A stretch of 64,000 nt of DNA from Hypomyces perniciosus (taxonomy: Eukaryota; Ascomycota; Sordariomycetes; Hypocreales; Hypocreaceae), in NCBI GenBank assembly GCA_008477525.1, contig SPDT01000007.1:1798001-1862000 (forward strand), read 5' to 3'. The stretch's first letter is position 1. Every line of letters starts with the position of its first letter. A program made the translations under genes and the position numbers. Below the pieces are notes generated by a model that was given only the letters and a program-made list of their open reading frames with translations, did not search any database and was not told the origin of the DNA. Shown here one piece after another: positions 1-10,588 of this stretch.

Positions 1-471
1 ACTGCACGAAAACGGCTCGACCATCGCATATGGACAGGCAAAAAAATTGTTGTTCGGGGTTTTCATTGGTTGGACTTCTCCAAACAAGTCATTCAATTCT
101 TTTTTGAGCCTCCTAACACCATTTCCAAGAGCTAGTACGATATAAGGATGAAGAACAGTATCGCTTTCACCTGTAGGAGCGTATTGCTGGGTAAGGGTTA
201 AAACACCACACTCGCCTGACACAGTGCCGGAGCAAGCAAAATTATTACCATCGAATTGTTGTTCAGCTACCGGACATAGCCCAAAGTCAAAGCTGGGAGT
301 CTGTGGTAATATTGGGTTTTGCACTGTTGGATCACTTGCTTGCGCATCTTCCGTCTCGCTCATAGCATATTCCATATATTCCCAAAACCCTTGATTATCG
401 AACGGCTCTCCAATTCCAGCATGATAATCCCAGGAACCCCAGTTTGCTTCCTCGCTATTTGGTTGGGCCAT
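1..471 (-). CDS. C2H2-like fungal regulator, 5' part only (runs off left edge)
   Basis: An open frame on the minus strand starts at the ATG at 471-469 and stays open to base 1, giving 157 codons with no stop. An in-frame stop lies about 66 bases upstream of that ATG, so this is the first Met unless an upstream exon exists. The N-terminus is acidic and aromatic (MAQPNSEEANWGSWDY). Near the left edge it reads NNFFACPYAMVEPFSC, which resembles the start of the degenerate C2H2-like domain of fungal proteins (F-x-C-P-[YF] ... C ... H ... H). The gene at 23331-25264 carries the same domain type with IFTCPIG. The rest of the domain and the C-terminus lie outside the window. A role in transcription is inferred from the domain only. 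The reading frame is convincing; the family call is moderate. Confidence 0.55.
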   Translation of the reverse strand, partial: MAQPNSEEANWGSWDYHAGIGEPFDNQGFWEYMEYAMSETEDAQASDPTVQNPILPQTPSFDFGLCPVAEQQFDGNNFACSGTVSGECGVLTLTQQYAPTGESDTVLHPYIVLALGNGVRRLKKELNDLFGEVQPMKTPNNNFFACPYAMVEPFSCS

Positions 472-1833
472 CGCAGCGTTATATGTACAGCCAGCAGCAG
501 TGTCGCAAGAGCACTCTGCCCCCACTAGACAGACCTATAGGCAAATGCATGTTATAAAGCGATGGAATGTCGCACAAGGGAATGTCGCACAAGGGAATCT
601 CTAGTGAATTCGTAGATCGCTAGTCTTTCTGCTATCAAAACTCAGCTTCGTTCGGATAAGATTGAAGGGTCTAAGCAGTGAACAATAATTATGGTAAGGG
701 AATGAAGACATGATGAAGACATGATGAAGACATAAAAACAAAGTATGAAATAGCCTACCATAGATGATGTGAGCCTTGAAGGTCAACTGAGGAGGAAGTA
801 ATAGATAGTTTAGAACAAGTCGGGAATTCTGTTCCTTTATGCTTTACTCTCTCTCGTCTGTGTCTCTTGGCGAGACCCCACACCTCCATTTCCAAAACAT
901 TCGGATTTTTCTTGCTTTTTTTTTTTTTTTTTGGAAAAATACAAAAAGTTGATGTCATTTTGGGAGTTTTTTCCTGAAAACTTGCATGATATGACGTCTG
1001 CAAGAATATGACGAACCAATTGGCCGTCGACTTCGGTGTCGCTTGATTGCTTGCGGATGCCCAAATGCCCTGTGAAGAAGTACTTTGTGGGGTTGTATCT
1101 TTTTTTTTTGTAAAAAAAAAAACCATAGTAGAAAATAGTAGGATTAAGTCAAGTTACGGTGCCAGCATTGTGCTTTATTTTGGCACGGTGCCACGGCCCC
1201 AGCGCTTTTTACTACTACTAGTCCTACATTTTTTTTTTCCTTTCCGTCTTTTTTTTGTTCAAAAAATAGAAGAGAATCAAATGAAATGAAAAGAAAAAAG
1301 ACCTGTTCACACACGAGAATAAATTCATTGAATCGATCAGTTCAATGCTCTCTGATTCCAGAATGATGAATCCAGTTCAAGAGTCGCGGGCCGTCCCTTA
1401 GCGCTGAACCACCCCGGACCCCCGCTGTGTTTTGCGCAGGCTCTCGCATCTTCTCCTCACCTGCTGCTCCATAATATTTCTGAAAGGCGCCAGCACAGAC
1501 GGGATGTTGGGTTCATACCTCTGGAATCGCTCAATGAATGATGAATTCTTCCAATGGATTTTCTAGCAAATCAAGTGGTTTTGTTTGTTTTTGTTTTTTT
1601 TTTGCTCAATTGGCGTCTCACAAAATATACCCCTCATAAGAATACACAGGCGAAGGGGGAACATCTAGGAGGAGTTTCTTAATTTAATACAACCTCAACA
1701 GGCGTCTTTCATGATCTCGCCCCGACCCATAGCCTGAAGCTTTCCTCCCTTCACTTATCTTAATGTTAACAGTAAAGTGATATACCATCCAAGCAGACAA
1801 AATACATCAAATGTCTAGAGCCTCATTTCCAAT
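472..1833. other. Intergenic, low-complexity T/A runs
   Basis: No convincing gene. It holds poly-T/poly-A tracts (about 915-935, 1098-1126, 1226-1265, 1580-1605) and a short repeat of ATGATGAAGAC around 707-735. Open frames here follow the homopolymers and lack conserved motifs. Part of it is likely the 5' region of the left-edge gene and the 3' flank of the SDR gene. Confidence 0.6.
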
Positions 1834-2816
1834 TTATGGTAGCGTGTAGCCACCATCAATGACTAGGTTGGCCCCTGGAATTGATCGTTAGAAGGGTATT
1901 CATGTGATAGCAGATGAGAAAACAAACCGGTCATGTAGCTGCTCGCTTCACTTGCTAGGAATACATAAACGCCCTTCAATTCTGCTGGCTCGCAGAGACG
2001 GGCTCCCGGAATCATGGAAAACCACTTGTTGCGCCACTCCTCAGGGTGAACCGAGAGCACTACTATCTGTTAGTAAAGGAACAAGGCTCGCCTAGACAAT
2101 TACCTTACTATCGGTTGCAATAAAACCCTTCAGGTGTCAGCTTTTACGTCGATTTCCGATACCGAAGAGGGGAAACTCACTGGGGAAACGCAGTTCACTC
2201 GAGCAAAGTCAACCCACTCAACCGACAACGACTTTGCAAGATGAACAAGACCTGCTTTACTGGCGTTGTAAGCGGCCTGTCTTTGTGGGACATTGACTAA
2301 AATGGCCGAAACGGAAGCTGTGAAGATGATGTTGCCCGGTCCCTTTCCGCCTTTCCACTGCTTCTCCATCACTTTCGCCGCAGCCTGGGCAGTCCAGAAT
2401 GCGCCATGGAAGTTGACATCGAGAATCTCGCGGAACTTGTCTTCCGGATAGTCAATTGCGGGAATGTGGTCTGCGATGCCGGCATTTGCCACAACAATGT
2501 CAAGTTTGCTATACCCAAGCCCCTCTGCGGCCAGTTCGACGGTTTTCAGAACTTCCTCCCGGTTCCTCACATCGCACTTGTAAGTCTTGACAAGGATCCC
2601 GCCATTTGCAGCGGACATCTGAGCGGCGATGGCCTCAGCTTCTGCCGGGGGTGTGCTTGTGTAAGTGATGGCCACTCTGGCACCGGCCTCAGCAAGACCA
2701 CGGGCGACTTCCAGACCAATTCCTCGACAACCACCAGTTACCAGTGCTGCCTTTCCAACGAGGCGGAATTGCGACAACACCGGCGCAGAGGGATCGGGAT
2801 GGTGATGGAGGACCAT
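1834..2816 (-). CDS. Short-chain dehydrogenase/reductase (sugar or polyol type), 4 exons
   Basis: Classical SDR of 279 residues, an NAD(P)H-dependent oxidoreductase. Exons by splice consensus and frame: 2181-2816, 2104-2127, 1928-2066, 1834-1874. The joined frame is continuous, although the second exon uses an AAG acceptor, which is less usual. Visible motifs: cofactor loop TGGCRGIG near residue 28, NAG near residue 110, catalytic YNASK near residue 184, and a C-terminal ANLVIDGGYTLP of the kind found in fungal sorbose reductase, mannitol dehydrogenase and L-xylulose reductase-like SDRs. The N-terminal extension (MVLHHHPDPSAP...) is also usual for that group. It sits upstream of a polyol dehydrogenase on the same strand and resembles the SDR at 6513, so conversion between a ketose and a polyol is likely. 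The exact substrate cannot be read from sequence. Confidence 0.85.
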
Positions 2817-3679
2817 GGCTTCTGTTTGTGGTATCTTGGATGTGATGTGGAATCAACGTATTGTAATCCAGTGTCAAAATACGATGGCTTTCTAGTTTCT
2901 ATTTACAGCGTCTTCCCGCTTGGACATGAATTCATATAGGATCGTCGTGATCCACACGTGCGGAGAGCTCCTCTCCAATGTGGGGAGATGGCGCTTGGGG
3001 TGAGGTTGTGCCGTTGTGGAGCTTCGGAAGACAGTCACCCTCGGGCCTACTACTTGGAATCCTGCAGTCAATATTCGGCTGTCAGAAATCCGGTATGCTA
3101 TTGCAATAGTGTCACATAGGGTATCGGATATAGATGGCCCGAATCAAGGTTTTGGAGCACATGACTCGAGTCTTAGTGGCCAACTTACAAACATACGAAT
3201 CGCAATGATGGAAGGGATGTGGGCCTGTGATTGACCGACTATGATTCAGATTTCATCCCCCAATAACTATTTCATTTATGATCATTGAGACTAGAAGGCA
3301 TATCGCATAGTGGTTTTGACTTGGAAGAAGTTTCGGTTCGAGCTGATGAGAGACTGATGTTCACCACATCTACCCACGAACAAATGAAGTATTTGAGGTT
3401 TATTATTCTAGATTTATCTGACAGTCACACAAAACAGTAAGCAAGATGAACTGAATATGAAGAATAAACCAAGATAGTAGTAATCTCAGCTACCCTTGAG
3501 GCCTTCAGTCGTCCAGCGGGCTCTTTGAGATCAACCGGGAATACGAAAGGTGCATAACAAAGGTGAAAGGGAACAAAATCTAAGTTGATGTTTTTTTATG
3601 AAAAGAATAGCCAGAGTTGCACTAGTTTACAGGGAAACATGTATTGACGCCTGTCTCCAAATTCCCATCACACCTAATT
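2817..3679. other. Intergenic between SDR and polyol dehydrogenase
   Basis: About 860 bases upstream of the SDR and downstream of the polyol dehydrogenase. It should contain the SDR promoter and the dehydrogenase terminator. I see no gene; the short open frames are on the strand opposite to known genes or lack motifs. Confidence 0.6.
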
Positions 3680-4963
3680 CTACACAACTCCCTGGATGAC
3701 AACCTTAAGCACATTTTCCTGTCCCTGCTTGACCAACTCAAACGCATCAAGGGCTTCTTCGAACTTGAATCTGTGTGTAATAAGCTTGCGAGGATTGACC
3801 TTTCCAGATGCAACCAGGGCCACGGCATCGGGATAGCAGCCAGTGGTGTACCGAATCGATCCCTTCACAATGAGACCTCGAATGCAGGCTGTCGTGATCG
3901 GGAACACCACATTCTACAGGTTCCCAGTTAGCGATACTCAAAGCTCGCTTGGATAAGATGAGGGGAAGGAAAAGGAAAACTCACCTCTTTGCCCATGCCG
4001 GCCTGGACATAGACGCCACCTTTCTTCGTAGCAAAGATACCAGCTTGGATACATGATTCCGCGCCAGTGCACTCGAGTACTACATCGAATCCGTCACCCA
4101 GTCCGTACTCGGCGACAATCTTCTCGCCAAGTGCTCGTGAAAGGTCGACTGGGTCAACCCCTTCTTTGGGTGCAAGTTGAGACCGATCAACGACATGCAC
4201 CCCATCAGCCGCAAAGTCCTTCGCAAATGCTGCCCGTGATTGGGAAAGGTCAACACCAACGACTTTGCTCGCGCCGTATGCTTTGGCGACTGCCTGGCAC
4301 AACACGCCGATCGGGCCACAACCGAGGACGAGGACGTTTTGACCACCGCGCAGCTCAGCTACCTTGCAGATCTGAACAGCGACTGACACGGGCTCGACAA
4401 GAGCACCGTCTTCGGCATTCAGATGTGAGGGGAGAGGGTAGCAGTAATCGCCAGCGACGATGTAGTACTTCTGAAGCGTACCGTCCCAGGGGGGAGTGGC
4501 CGCGAAGACAGTATCCGCACAGAAGTTATAGGCTCCAGAGCGACAGTAGTCGCAGCTATATTTCATGCAAGTCAGTCCCCTCATATGAATACACCTGTGA
4601 GTGAATTGAACTCACTGTCGGCAGGGCACACCAGGTTCGATGGCGACACGATCGCCAACCTTGACATTCTTCACCTTGCTGCCGACTTCGACAACAGTCC
4701 CGGCGCTCTCATGGCCCAATACGATGGGGCTCTCGAGGACGAAATCTCCGATACGCCCGCGTTGCCAATAGTGGACATCACTGCCACAAATGCCCGTCTG
4801 TTCTATGTGCACACGCACGTCATACTCATCCCGCAGCTTTGGCACCTCCCTGTTCTCAAACGAGACATTCTTGATGGAGTGAAGGACAAATGCAGGGTTC
4901 TGGCTATTGCATCAGTAGCCGGACATCAAGGTGGTTTCCGCACACACTTACCATTTCAGCCAT
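3680..4963 (-). CDS. Zinc-dependent polyol dehydrogenase (sorbitol/xylitol dehydrogenase type)
   Basis: Medium-chain dehydrogenase of 366 residues that should oxidise a polyol such as D-sorbitol or xylitol to a ketose with NAD+. Exons: 4952-4963 (only MAEM), 4616-4899, 3985-4555, 3680-3913; all phases agree. Visible: the zinc-site motif TGICGSDVHYW and GHESAGTV near residues 37-70; a structural-zinc Cys cluster PCRHCDYCRSGAYNFC around residue 99; Rossmann motif VLGCGPIG near residue 175; and an acidic residue after the second strand (VVGVDLSQ), which favours NAD over NADP. The opening NPAFVLHSIKNVSFENREVP resembles fungal sorbitol dehydrogenases more than xylitol dehydrogenases as I recall them. 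It is divergent from the P-loop kinase, with 379 bases between the start codons, which suggests joint control. Confidence 0.9.
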
Positions 4964-5342
4964 GGTTAAATATAGCAGCGATCCAAAGTGTGTTGCAATG
5001 ATACAGACCCTTTCCTCTGCTGTGCCTGTTCTTGCAGTAGGTAATATAGTAATGTTGCGGGGCTTAAGTCCGCCTCTCGCTCTCACAACATACGCAAGGA
5101 AGACAGTCACCCGGATGAGAGATGGAATGCCCGACTCGAACACAGCAGTGGAGTGTCAGTGTGCGGATAACACTCATACTCGAAATCCAGTTCGGAGCAC
5201 TGTCCCCCGATCGGACCGGAAGGACCGTGTACATATAATACTGTCCGAAGAGTCGAGCTGCAATGTCTGGCCTCGCATACTACCATTGATTGCATCCCCA
5301 CACCATCCTTGGCCCAGTCTCATCCTCCCCGCATCTGGACGA
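4964..5342. promoter_or_regulatory. Divergent promoter between polyol dehydrogenase and kinase
   Basis: The 379-base gap between two divergent start codons must hold both promoters. A TATA-like ACATATAATA lies near 5230. Just before it, around 5210-5228, are closely spaced CGG/CCG triplets (GATCGGACCGGAAGGACCG), the kind of half-site bound by Zn2Cys6 regulators. The triplets are visible; binding is inference. Confidence 0.45.
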
Positions 5343-6068
5343 ATGGAGCACACATACAGATCTCTCGCGGAGCGAGTCATCCAGAAATGGGCTGAGAAAA
5401 AAGCGGAGGCGGCGCAGACCTCCGGACCGGATCGCCTGCGCCCTACGCCTCGTCTCCTGATCGCATTGGCGGGCCCTCCAGGCTGTGGAAAGACGACTAT
5501 TGCCACTCGTGTGGTTGAAATCGTTAACTCGTGGCCGTCCGGCCGACCAAAGACACTAGCCATCTCGGCAGACGGTTTCCACCTCCCCCTCGCCACATTG
5601 AGGAGCCTGCCGAACGCTACGGAAGCCATCGCCCGTCGTGGAGCGCCATGGACTTTTGATGGCCAGGGAGTGGTAGACTTGACGCAAGATCTGAGAAGCA
5701 ACGCGGGTCTTCTACCGGTCCTGGCTCCTACATTCGACCACGCAGTCAAGGATCCTGTGGCGGATGCACTACAGGTGGGTGCAGACGTGGAAGTCTGTAT
5801 CCTGGAAGGCAACTATCTCCTTTGCGATGAAGAGCCATGGCAAGCCATTTCTGAGCTTGTTGATGACAGATGGTTGGTCCATGTGGAACCTGAACTGGCC
5901 CTGGCGAGAATAGCGTCACGGCATTTAGCGGCGGGCATTGAGCCGACTATGGACAAGGCTTTGCATAGGGCTAGGACCAACGACTTGACTAATGGGGAAT
6001 TGGTAATGGTCAAGAGCCAGGGGAGACATGATGTGTTGGTGGAAAGTGTAGAAGAGGAGAAGTTCTGA
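5343..6068 (+). CDS. P-loop kinase of the uridine/pantothenate/fructose-kinase-like family
   Basis: Single-exon protein of 241 residues. Walker A GPPGCGKTT lies near residues 43-51, followed by a DGFHL element (ISADGFHLPL, near residue 78) that is typical of the PanK/uridine kinase/phosphoribulokinase fold and of related bacterial sugar kinases. A later VCILEGNYLL strand fits the Walker B region of this fold, and ASRHLAAG plus RTNDLTNGELV fit the lid and C-terminal part. I chose the ATG at 5343 because the longer upstream frame crosses the promoter and lacks motifs. Placed between two dehydrogenase genes and near a sugar transporter, it plausibly phosphorylates the ketose produced there. A nucleoside or vitamin kinase role cannot be excluded. 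Fungal relatives are often labelled P-loop NTPase or Yfh7-like. Confidence 0.82.
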   Translation: MEHTYRSLAERVIQKWAEKKAEAAQTSGPDRLRPTPRLLIALAGPPGCGKTTIATRVVEIVNSWPSGRPKTLAISADGFHLPLATLRSLPNATEAIARRGAPWTFDGQGVVDLTQDLRSNAGLLPVLAPTFDHAVKDPVADALQVGADVEVCILEGNYLLCDEEPWQAISELVDDRWLVHVEPELALARIASRHLAAGIEPTMDKALHRARTNDLTNGELVMVKSQGRHDVLVESVEEEKF

Positions 6069-6512
6069 ATGGAATCCTGTTGGACAATCCTTTGTCGCTG
6101 TCCAAAAGCAAATGAATGCCAAACCACGTGTCTTGAAGCACGCTATTTTTTCTGAATAGTGCAGTGTGCTCATATTACGTAGACACACTCAATCTACTAG
6201 TTAATAGTCGAGCGGTAGTGTCTGTCCGTTGCAGAGGGTCAACGGACACCGTTTCCGGGTCTTGACTCGAGATAATGACCCGAGGCTAAACGGCTTCTTT
6301 TCAACACATCTGTGGAGAGAAGGGCTGCACTAAGCGCTCGGGAATACGAGGTTATGGACTAGACCCTAGCATGAGTAGTATCATTATTTGAAGTTATTTT
6401 ATTACAACCTTCTGCATGTCTTTGCTGAAGAATCGAAGCAGAACAACTAATCTGAAGAATCTTCTCACCTACAGACATCATTCCACCAATCTCATTACAT
6501 TCATAGAACATC
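6069..6512. other. Intergenic: kinase terminator and SDR2 promoter
   Basis: About 440 bases between two genes on the same strand. The kinase 3' end and the promoter of the second SDR lie here. No gene seen. Confidence 0.6.
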
Positions 6513-7437
6513 ATGTCTCGACAGTCTATTCGTGCTCCTAACCCTCCGATTGAGGACAGTGTCTTCAAGCAACTCCGTCTTGATGGACGAACTGTGATCA
6601 TCACTGGTGGTGCGGGAGGAATCGGCTATGAAGTTGCCCGTGGACTGGCTGAGGCAGGCGCAAATGTACGTTGATTTCGCGCCCGGCATTTTGGATGACT
6701 TCTCACAATTTCTTCCAGCTTGCTATCTGGTATCATTCATCAGGCAAGGCAGAATCCTTGGCTGAGAAGATCCGGGCCGACTTTGGTGTCAAAGTCGAGA
6801 CGTACCAGGTTGATGTCCGTGACTATGCCGCAGTAGAAGCTGCAGTCGCCCAGGCCGTCAAGGACTTTGGCAGACTTGATGTCATGATCGCAAACGCAGG
6901 CGTCCCTACCAAGGCAGGAGGCCTGGATGACAAGGTCGAGGACTGGGACCGAGTACGTGCTATCGACTTTGATGGTGCTTATTACAGTCTGCGAGCTGCT
7001 GGACTTGTGTTCCGTGAGCAGAAGCGCGGTGTTGCCATTGTGACTGCATCTATGAGCGGACATGCCGCAAATGTCCCCCAGGAGCAGACTTGCTATAATG
7101 CTTGCAAGGCTGGATGTGTAAGTCTCTTTCACTATTCCCCCTTATATCGGACACTGTCTTATTTTGACATCATTAGATTCACTTGGCCAAGTCTCTATCA
7201 GTCGAATGGGCAAAGTGGGGTGGCCGAATTAACTCTGTCTCTCCCGGGTACATTGACACTGAGATCTCAGGAGATTGTCCATTCGAGATGAAGGAGGAGT
7301 GGTTTAGTCTCACTCCCTTGAGACGGGATGCTGACCCGCGGGAATTGAAGGGTGTCTATCTGTATCTGGCCAGTGATGCCAGCTCCTACACAACGGGAGC
7401 CGACTTTGTTATTGATGGTGGATATACAGCTCGATAG
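6513..7437 (+). CDS. Second short-chain dehydrogenase/reductase (sugar/polyol type), 3 exons
   Basis: SDR of 270 residues. Exons 6513-6665, 6719-7117, 7177-7437; all junctions are in phase 0 with good GT-AG signals. Motifs: TGGAGGIG near residue 37, NAG near residue 112, a Ser in TASMSGH, catalytic YNACK near residue 179, and C-terminal [13 protein letters not shown]. It is clearly the same subfamily as the SDR at 1834-2816, with the same order of motifs and a similar end, so the two are paralogues on opposite sides of the block. Likely an NADP(H)-linked reductase of a ketose or ketose-derived substrate such as sorbose, fructose, xylulose or ribulose. The upstream kinase and downstream transporter are on the same strand. 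Confidence 0.87.
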
Positions 7438-7553
7438 ATGTGCATAGAAACTAGGATTCACTGTCGATAATTCACATATTTTATAACTATCATCAATTCT
7501 AGTGTCCATTCTTGTCTTACAATACTATATGTTATATACATACGGAGTATATA

Positions 7554-7589
<36 letters not shown>

Positions 7590-8391
7590 CACAACGATGA
7601 TCAGTAACACCATGTGAATTAAGTGATATATGATTCCTAATTTCTCTTTGGCTACGTAATCCCTATTCCAATGAGGCTGGTGTTTCCTGCTTACTCGATG
7701 AACTAGTCATTGTAGTCATCCCCGTAGACAGCATCTTGGCTTAGACCGTCATAGACTTCTCCTCACTTACAGTCACAGTCAATATTCCCAGACGATGAAT
7801 AGACTACGGAACAGAGTCTCGCGATTTGGGCTTCCCCCGTGATCAATAGTTGGTTTGGCTAATGCCTCCTGTCAGAATGCCTGTCCTGATCAAGGGCGAA
7901 TGCTGTCCGCTTGGTCTTCAGCAAAAGTCAGACCCACAAGGGCGACAGTCGTCCGCTTCTCCGCTTGTGCCAGCCCCGGCTTAGTATCCATCCTTCCTCC
8001 ACGTTTTTTCCCCGGATTGCACGCACTCCACAGCCCACAGCTCTCCGGCAATTCGGAAATACAGAGTCGCAAGGCGATGCTACCCCAGACTTACTTAGCG
8101 TTTATAGTTTGTCTGACTAGGTTAATACGAGCAAAGTATAATCCATCGTACGTGTGCGGGCAAGGAATGATTCATGGGGGACTTCAAATGTATTTTAATT
8201 GACTGATTATAAAGATCAACTGCCAACCGTCGATCACTCTCTCTTATTCGCGCCTCTCAGCTGGTCAATTCAACTCTACCATCAATATCAACACAACTTG
8301 CCAAAGGGTTGATGACCAATCTGCCCGGGCAGCGCCAGTGCATCCTAATCTCTGCTTGCTTGACTCGTGATATTCCCTCAACCGCAAAAAA
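7438..8391. other. Intergenic upstream of sugar transporter
   Basis: About 950 bases with the SDR2 3' end and the transporter promoter. It includes the TA/GT microsatellite and one TACGGAGTA copy at 7541. Short open frames at 7855-8202 show no motif. No gene supported. Confidence 0.55.
7553..7589. repeat. (TA)n-(TG)n microsatellite
   Basis: A run of TA repeats passes directly into TG repeats about 115 bases after the SDR stop codon. Simple-sequence repeat in the 3' flank. Confidence 0.9.
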
Positions 8392-10077
8392 ATGAAGGAC
8401 AGCGATATTGTTGGCGCGCACCTTGCAGCGGTGTTGCCCAAAACAGACAAATACTGGTTTCAGCAACCTCACTTACTTCGACTCAACTTGTTGCTGCTGA
8501 TTCCTCTCCTGTCATCCTCTGTCGCAGGATATGATGGTGCGTTGCAACTTGGGTCTCAAGATTTGACAAGCACATTCGTGAATATTGACTGATGAGTCTT
8601 GCAGGTTCCTTGATGAATGGCTTGCAGTCCCTTGACCAATGGAAAGACTACTTTGGAAATCCTGCTGGAGCGAAACTCGGAGTCATCAATGCTGCCCAGT
8701 CCATCGGCTCCGTGCTGTCGCTACCAATTGTTGGAGCCCTCTCTGACAGATACGGCCGAAAGCCCGTCCTGCTAGCCGGTATCATCACCATTATCATTGC
8801 GACGATTATTCAATCCGCCTCTATTAATCTGCCGATGTTCGTCATATCACGTCTCATCGTTGGATTCGGGGGCATGTTCGTTGTCCAGCCTGGTCCGCTC
8901 TTGATCGCCGAGCTTGCCTATCCTACGCACCGAGGAAAATACACTGCAGCGTACTGGACAATGTATTACCTTGGTAAGCTTTCTTTACGCTCCAAATCGT
9001 CTCTTTGTAGTCATGCTGACAATGTGTCTTAATTCAGGCGCGATTCTTGCGTCATGGACGACTTTTGGAACCCAGAAGTACGAGAGCGACTGGTCATGGC
9101 GCGTTCCTTCTATTCTCCAAGCAGGATACCCTGTGGTACAGCTCATCTTCTTTTACTGGGTCCCCGAATCTCCTCGATGGCTTATTGCGAAGGATCGAGT
9201 GCCGGAGGCCGTGGCACTTCTGTCACGCTATCATGCGGGAGAGGAAAACACATCAGGCCAAAGCCAGAGCCCACTCGTTAACCGCGAAGTGTCTGAAATC
9301 ATTCAGAGCATTCAACAAGAGAAGATGGCCAAGAAGACGGGATGGATGGCTCTTATTTCAACCCCCGGAAACCGAAAGAGGACATTGATTGCAGTATGCG
9401 TTGGAGGTTTCGCACAATGGAACGGCATTGGAGTTGTCTCTTATTATCTGACTCTTGTGCTGGACACGATCGGCATCACAGACACCTTCACTCAGACGCT
9501 CATCAACGGCCTTCTTCAGATCTTCAACTTCGCAGCGGCCTTGTCTGGTGCCTTCTTGGTTGATCGTCTCGGTCGTCGCACGCTCTTCCTGTGGAGTGGA
9601 CTTGGTATGCTGGTCAGCTACATCGTATGGACGGCCTGTTCCGCAGTCAACTCCAACACAGGAAACAAGCCCGCTGGAATTGTCGTCGTTGTCTGTCTCT
9701 TTACCTTCTTCTTCCATTACGACATTGCGTATACTCCGCTCCTGCTCGCTTACCCGACTGAGATCTTCCCCTACACGCTTCGATCAAAGGGTATTGCTGT
9801 GGAGCTCTTCGCAATCTACGGCTCACTCATCATTCAAGCCTTCGTCAACCCGATTGGACTGGAAAACATCTCTTGGAGATATTACATCGTGTTCTGCTGT
9901 TTCCTGGTTGTCTTTTTCGGAGTATCATACTTCATGTTCCCGGAAACCAAGGGCCACAGTCTGGAAGAGATTGCGGTTATTTTCGATGGTCCGGGTGCTA
10001 TTCAGGATGAGGAACTTGTGAAAGACGAGAAGGTTACCGAGAAGAGCATCGATGCTAAGCACGAGGAGAGGGCTTGA
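8392..10077 (+). CDS. MFS sugar transporter, 3 exons
   Basis: Major facilitator (sugar porter family) protein of 517 residues. Exons 8392-8536, 8605-8973, 9038-10077; both introns are phase 1 and restore the frame. Sugar-porter signatures: GALSDRYGRKP after TM2, PESPRWLIAKDR at the end of TM6, VDRLGRR in the second half and FPETKGHSLEEI after TM12. The pattern of about 12 hydrophobic helices is complete. It resembles fungal hexose/lactose-permease-like carriers in the plasma membrane. It closes the sugar/polyol block, so import of the substrate oxidised or reduced by the neighbouring enzymes is the natural role. Specificity is unknown. Confidence 0.9.
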
Positions 10078-10588
10078 TTGATAATCGGGGGGGGACTTTT
10101 GAAGGTGGATCTAATAATTTCTTTTAGCCGGAGCGCACTATGTAGTAGTAGTAGTATTTTTTCTCTATTTAACATTATCCTTACCAATTGAATGCCCTAT
10201 GTTTTAAGAACAAATTTCCGAAGCCATCGCCCTGAAGAGTACCCTGCAATTATTGACAGCTCCCTGAATGCCGGTCTGCTGTGGCGAACCTCTTAACCCT
10301 AACTGTTGGTGGAAAGGGTGTTCTATCCGACAACTAGGCCTAGTACAAAGTGCCTAATGGTGGTTTATCACTCATGAGCGTTCGGAATCATATCACGCGA
10401 TACTTCTTCCGAAAACGTCCCTGTTAATATTGTAATGACACTTTTTTCGTCATGTATATAATATGATGCCTGTTTGAGTGGCACGGCGTGGATAATGGTT
10501 TATCCGAAGGCAACTAAGTCATCCATCACAAGCCGTGAATCTCCTTTCATTCTTAAACTATCATGAAACAGCATGCTGATCGAACGTC
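10078..10588. other. Intergenic with TATA-like box
   Basis: About 510 bases. Contains a GTAGTAGTAGTAGTA stretch near 10142 and a TATA-like TGTATATAATATG near 10453, about 135 bases before the next start codon. No gene seen. Confidence 0.55.

Noticed and set aside
2406..2939. 177-codon plus-strand frame over the first SDR
   Set aside because: Antisense shadow of the SDR with no motif.
5174..5812. 212-codon minus-strand frame over the P-loop kinase
   Set aside because: Antisense shadow; the plus-strand frame has Walker A and family motifs.
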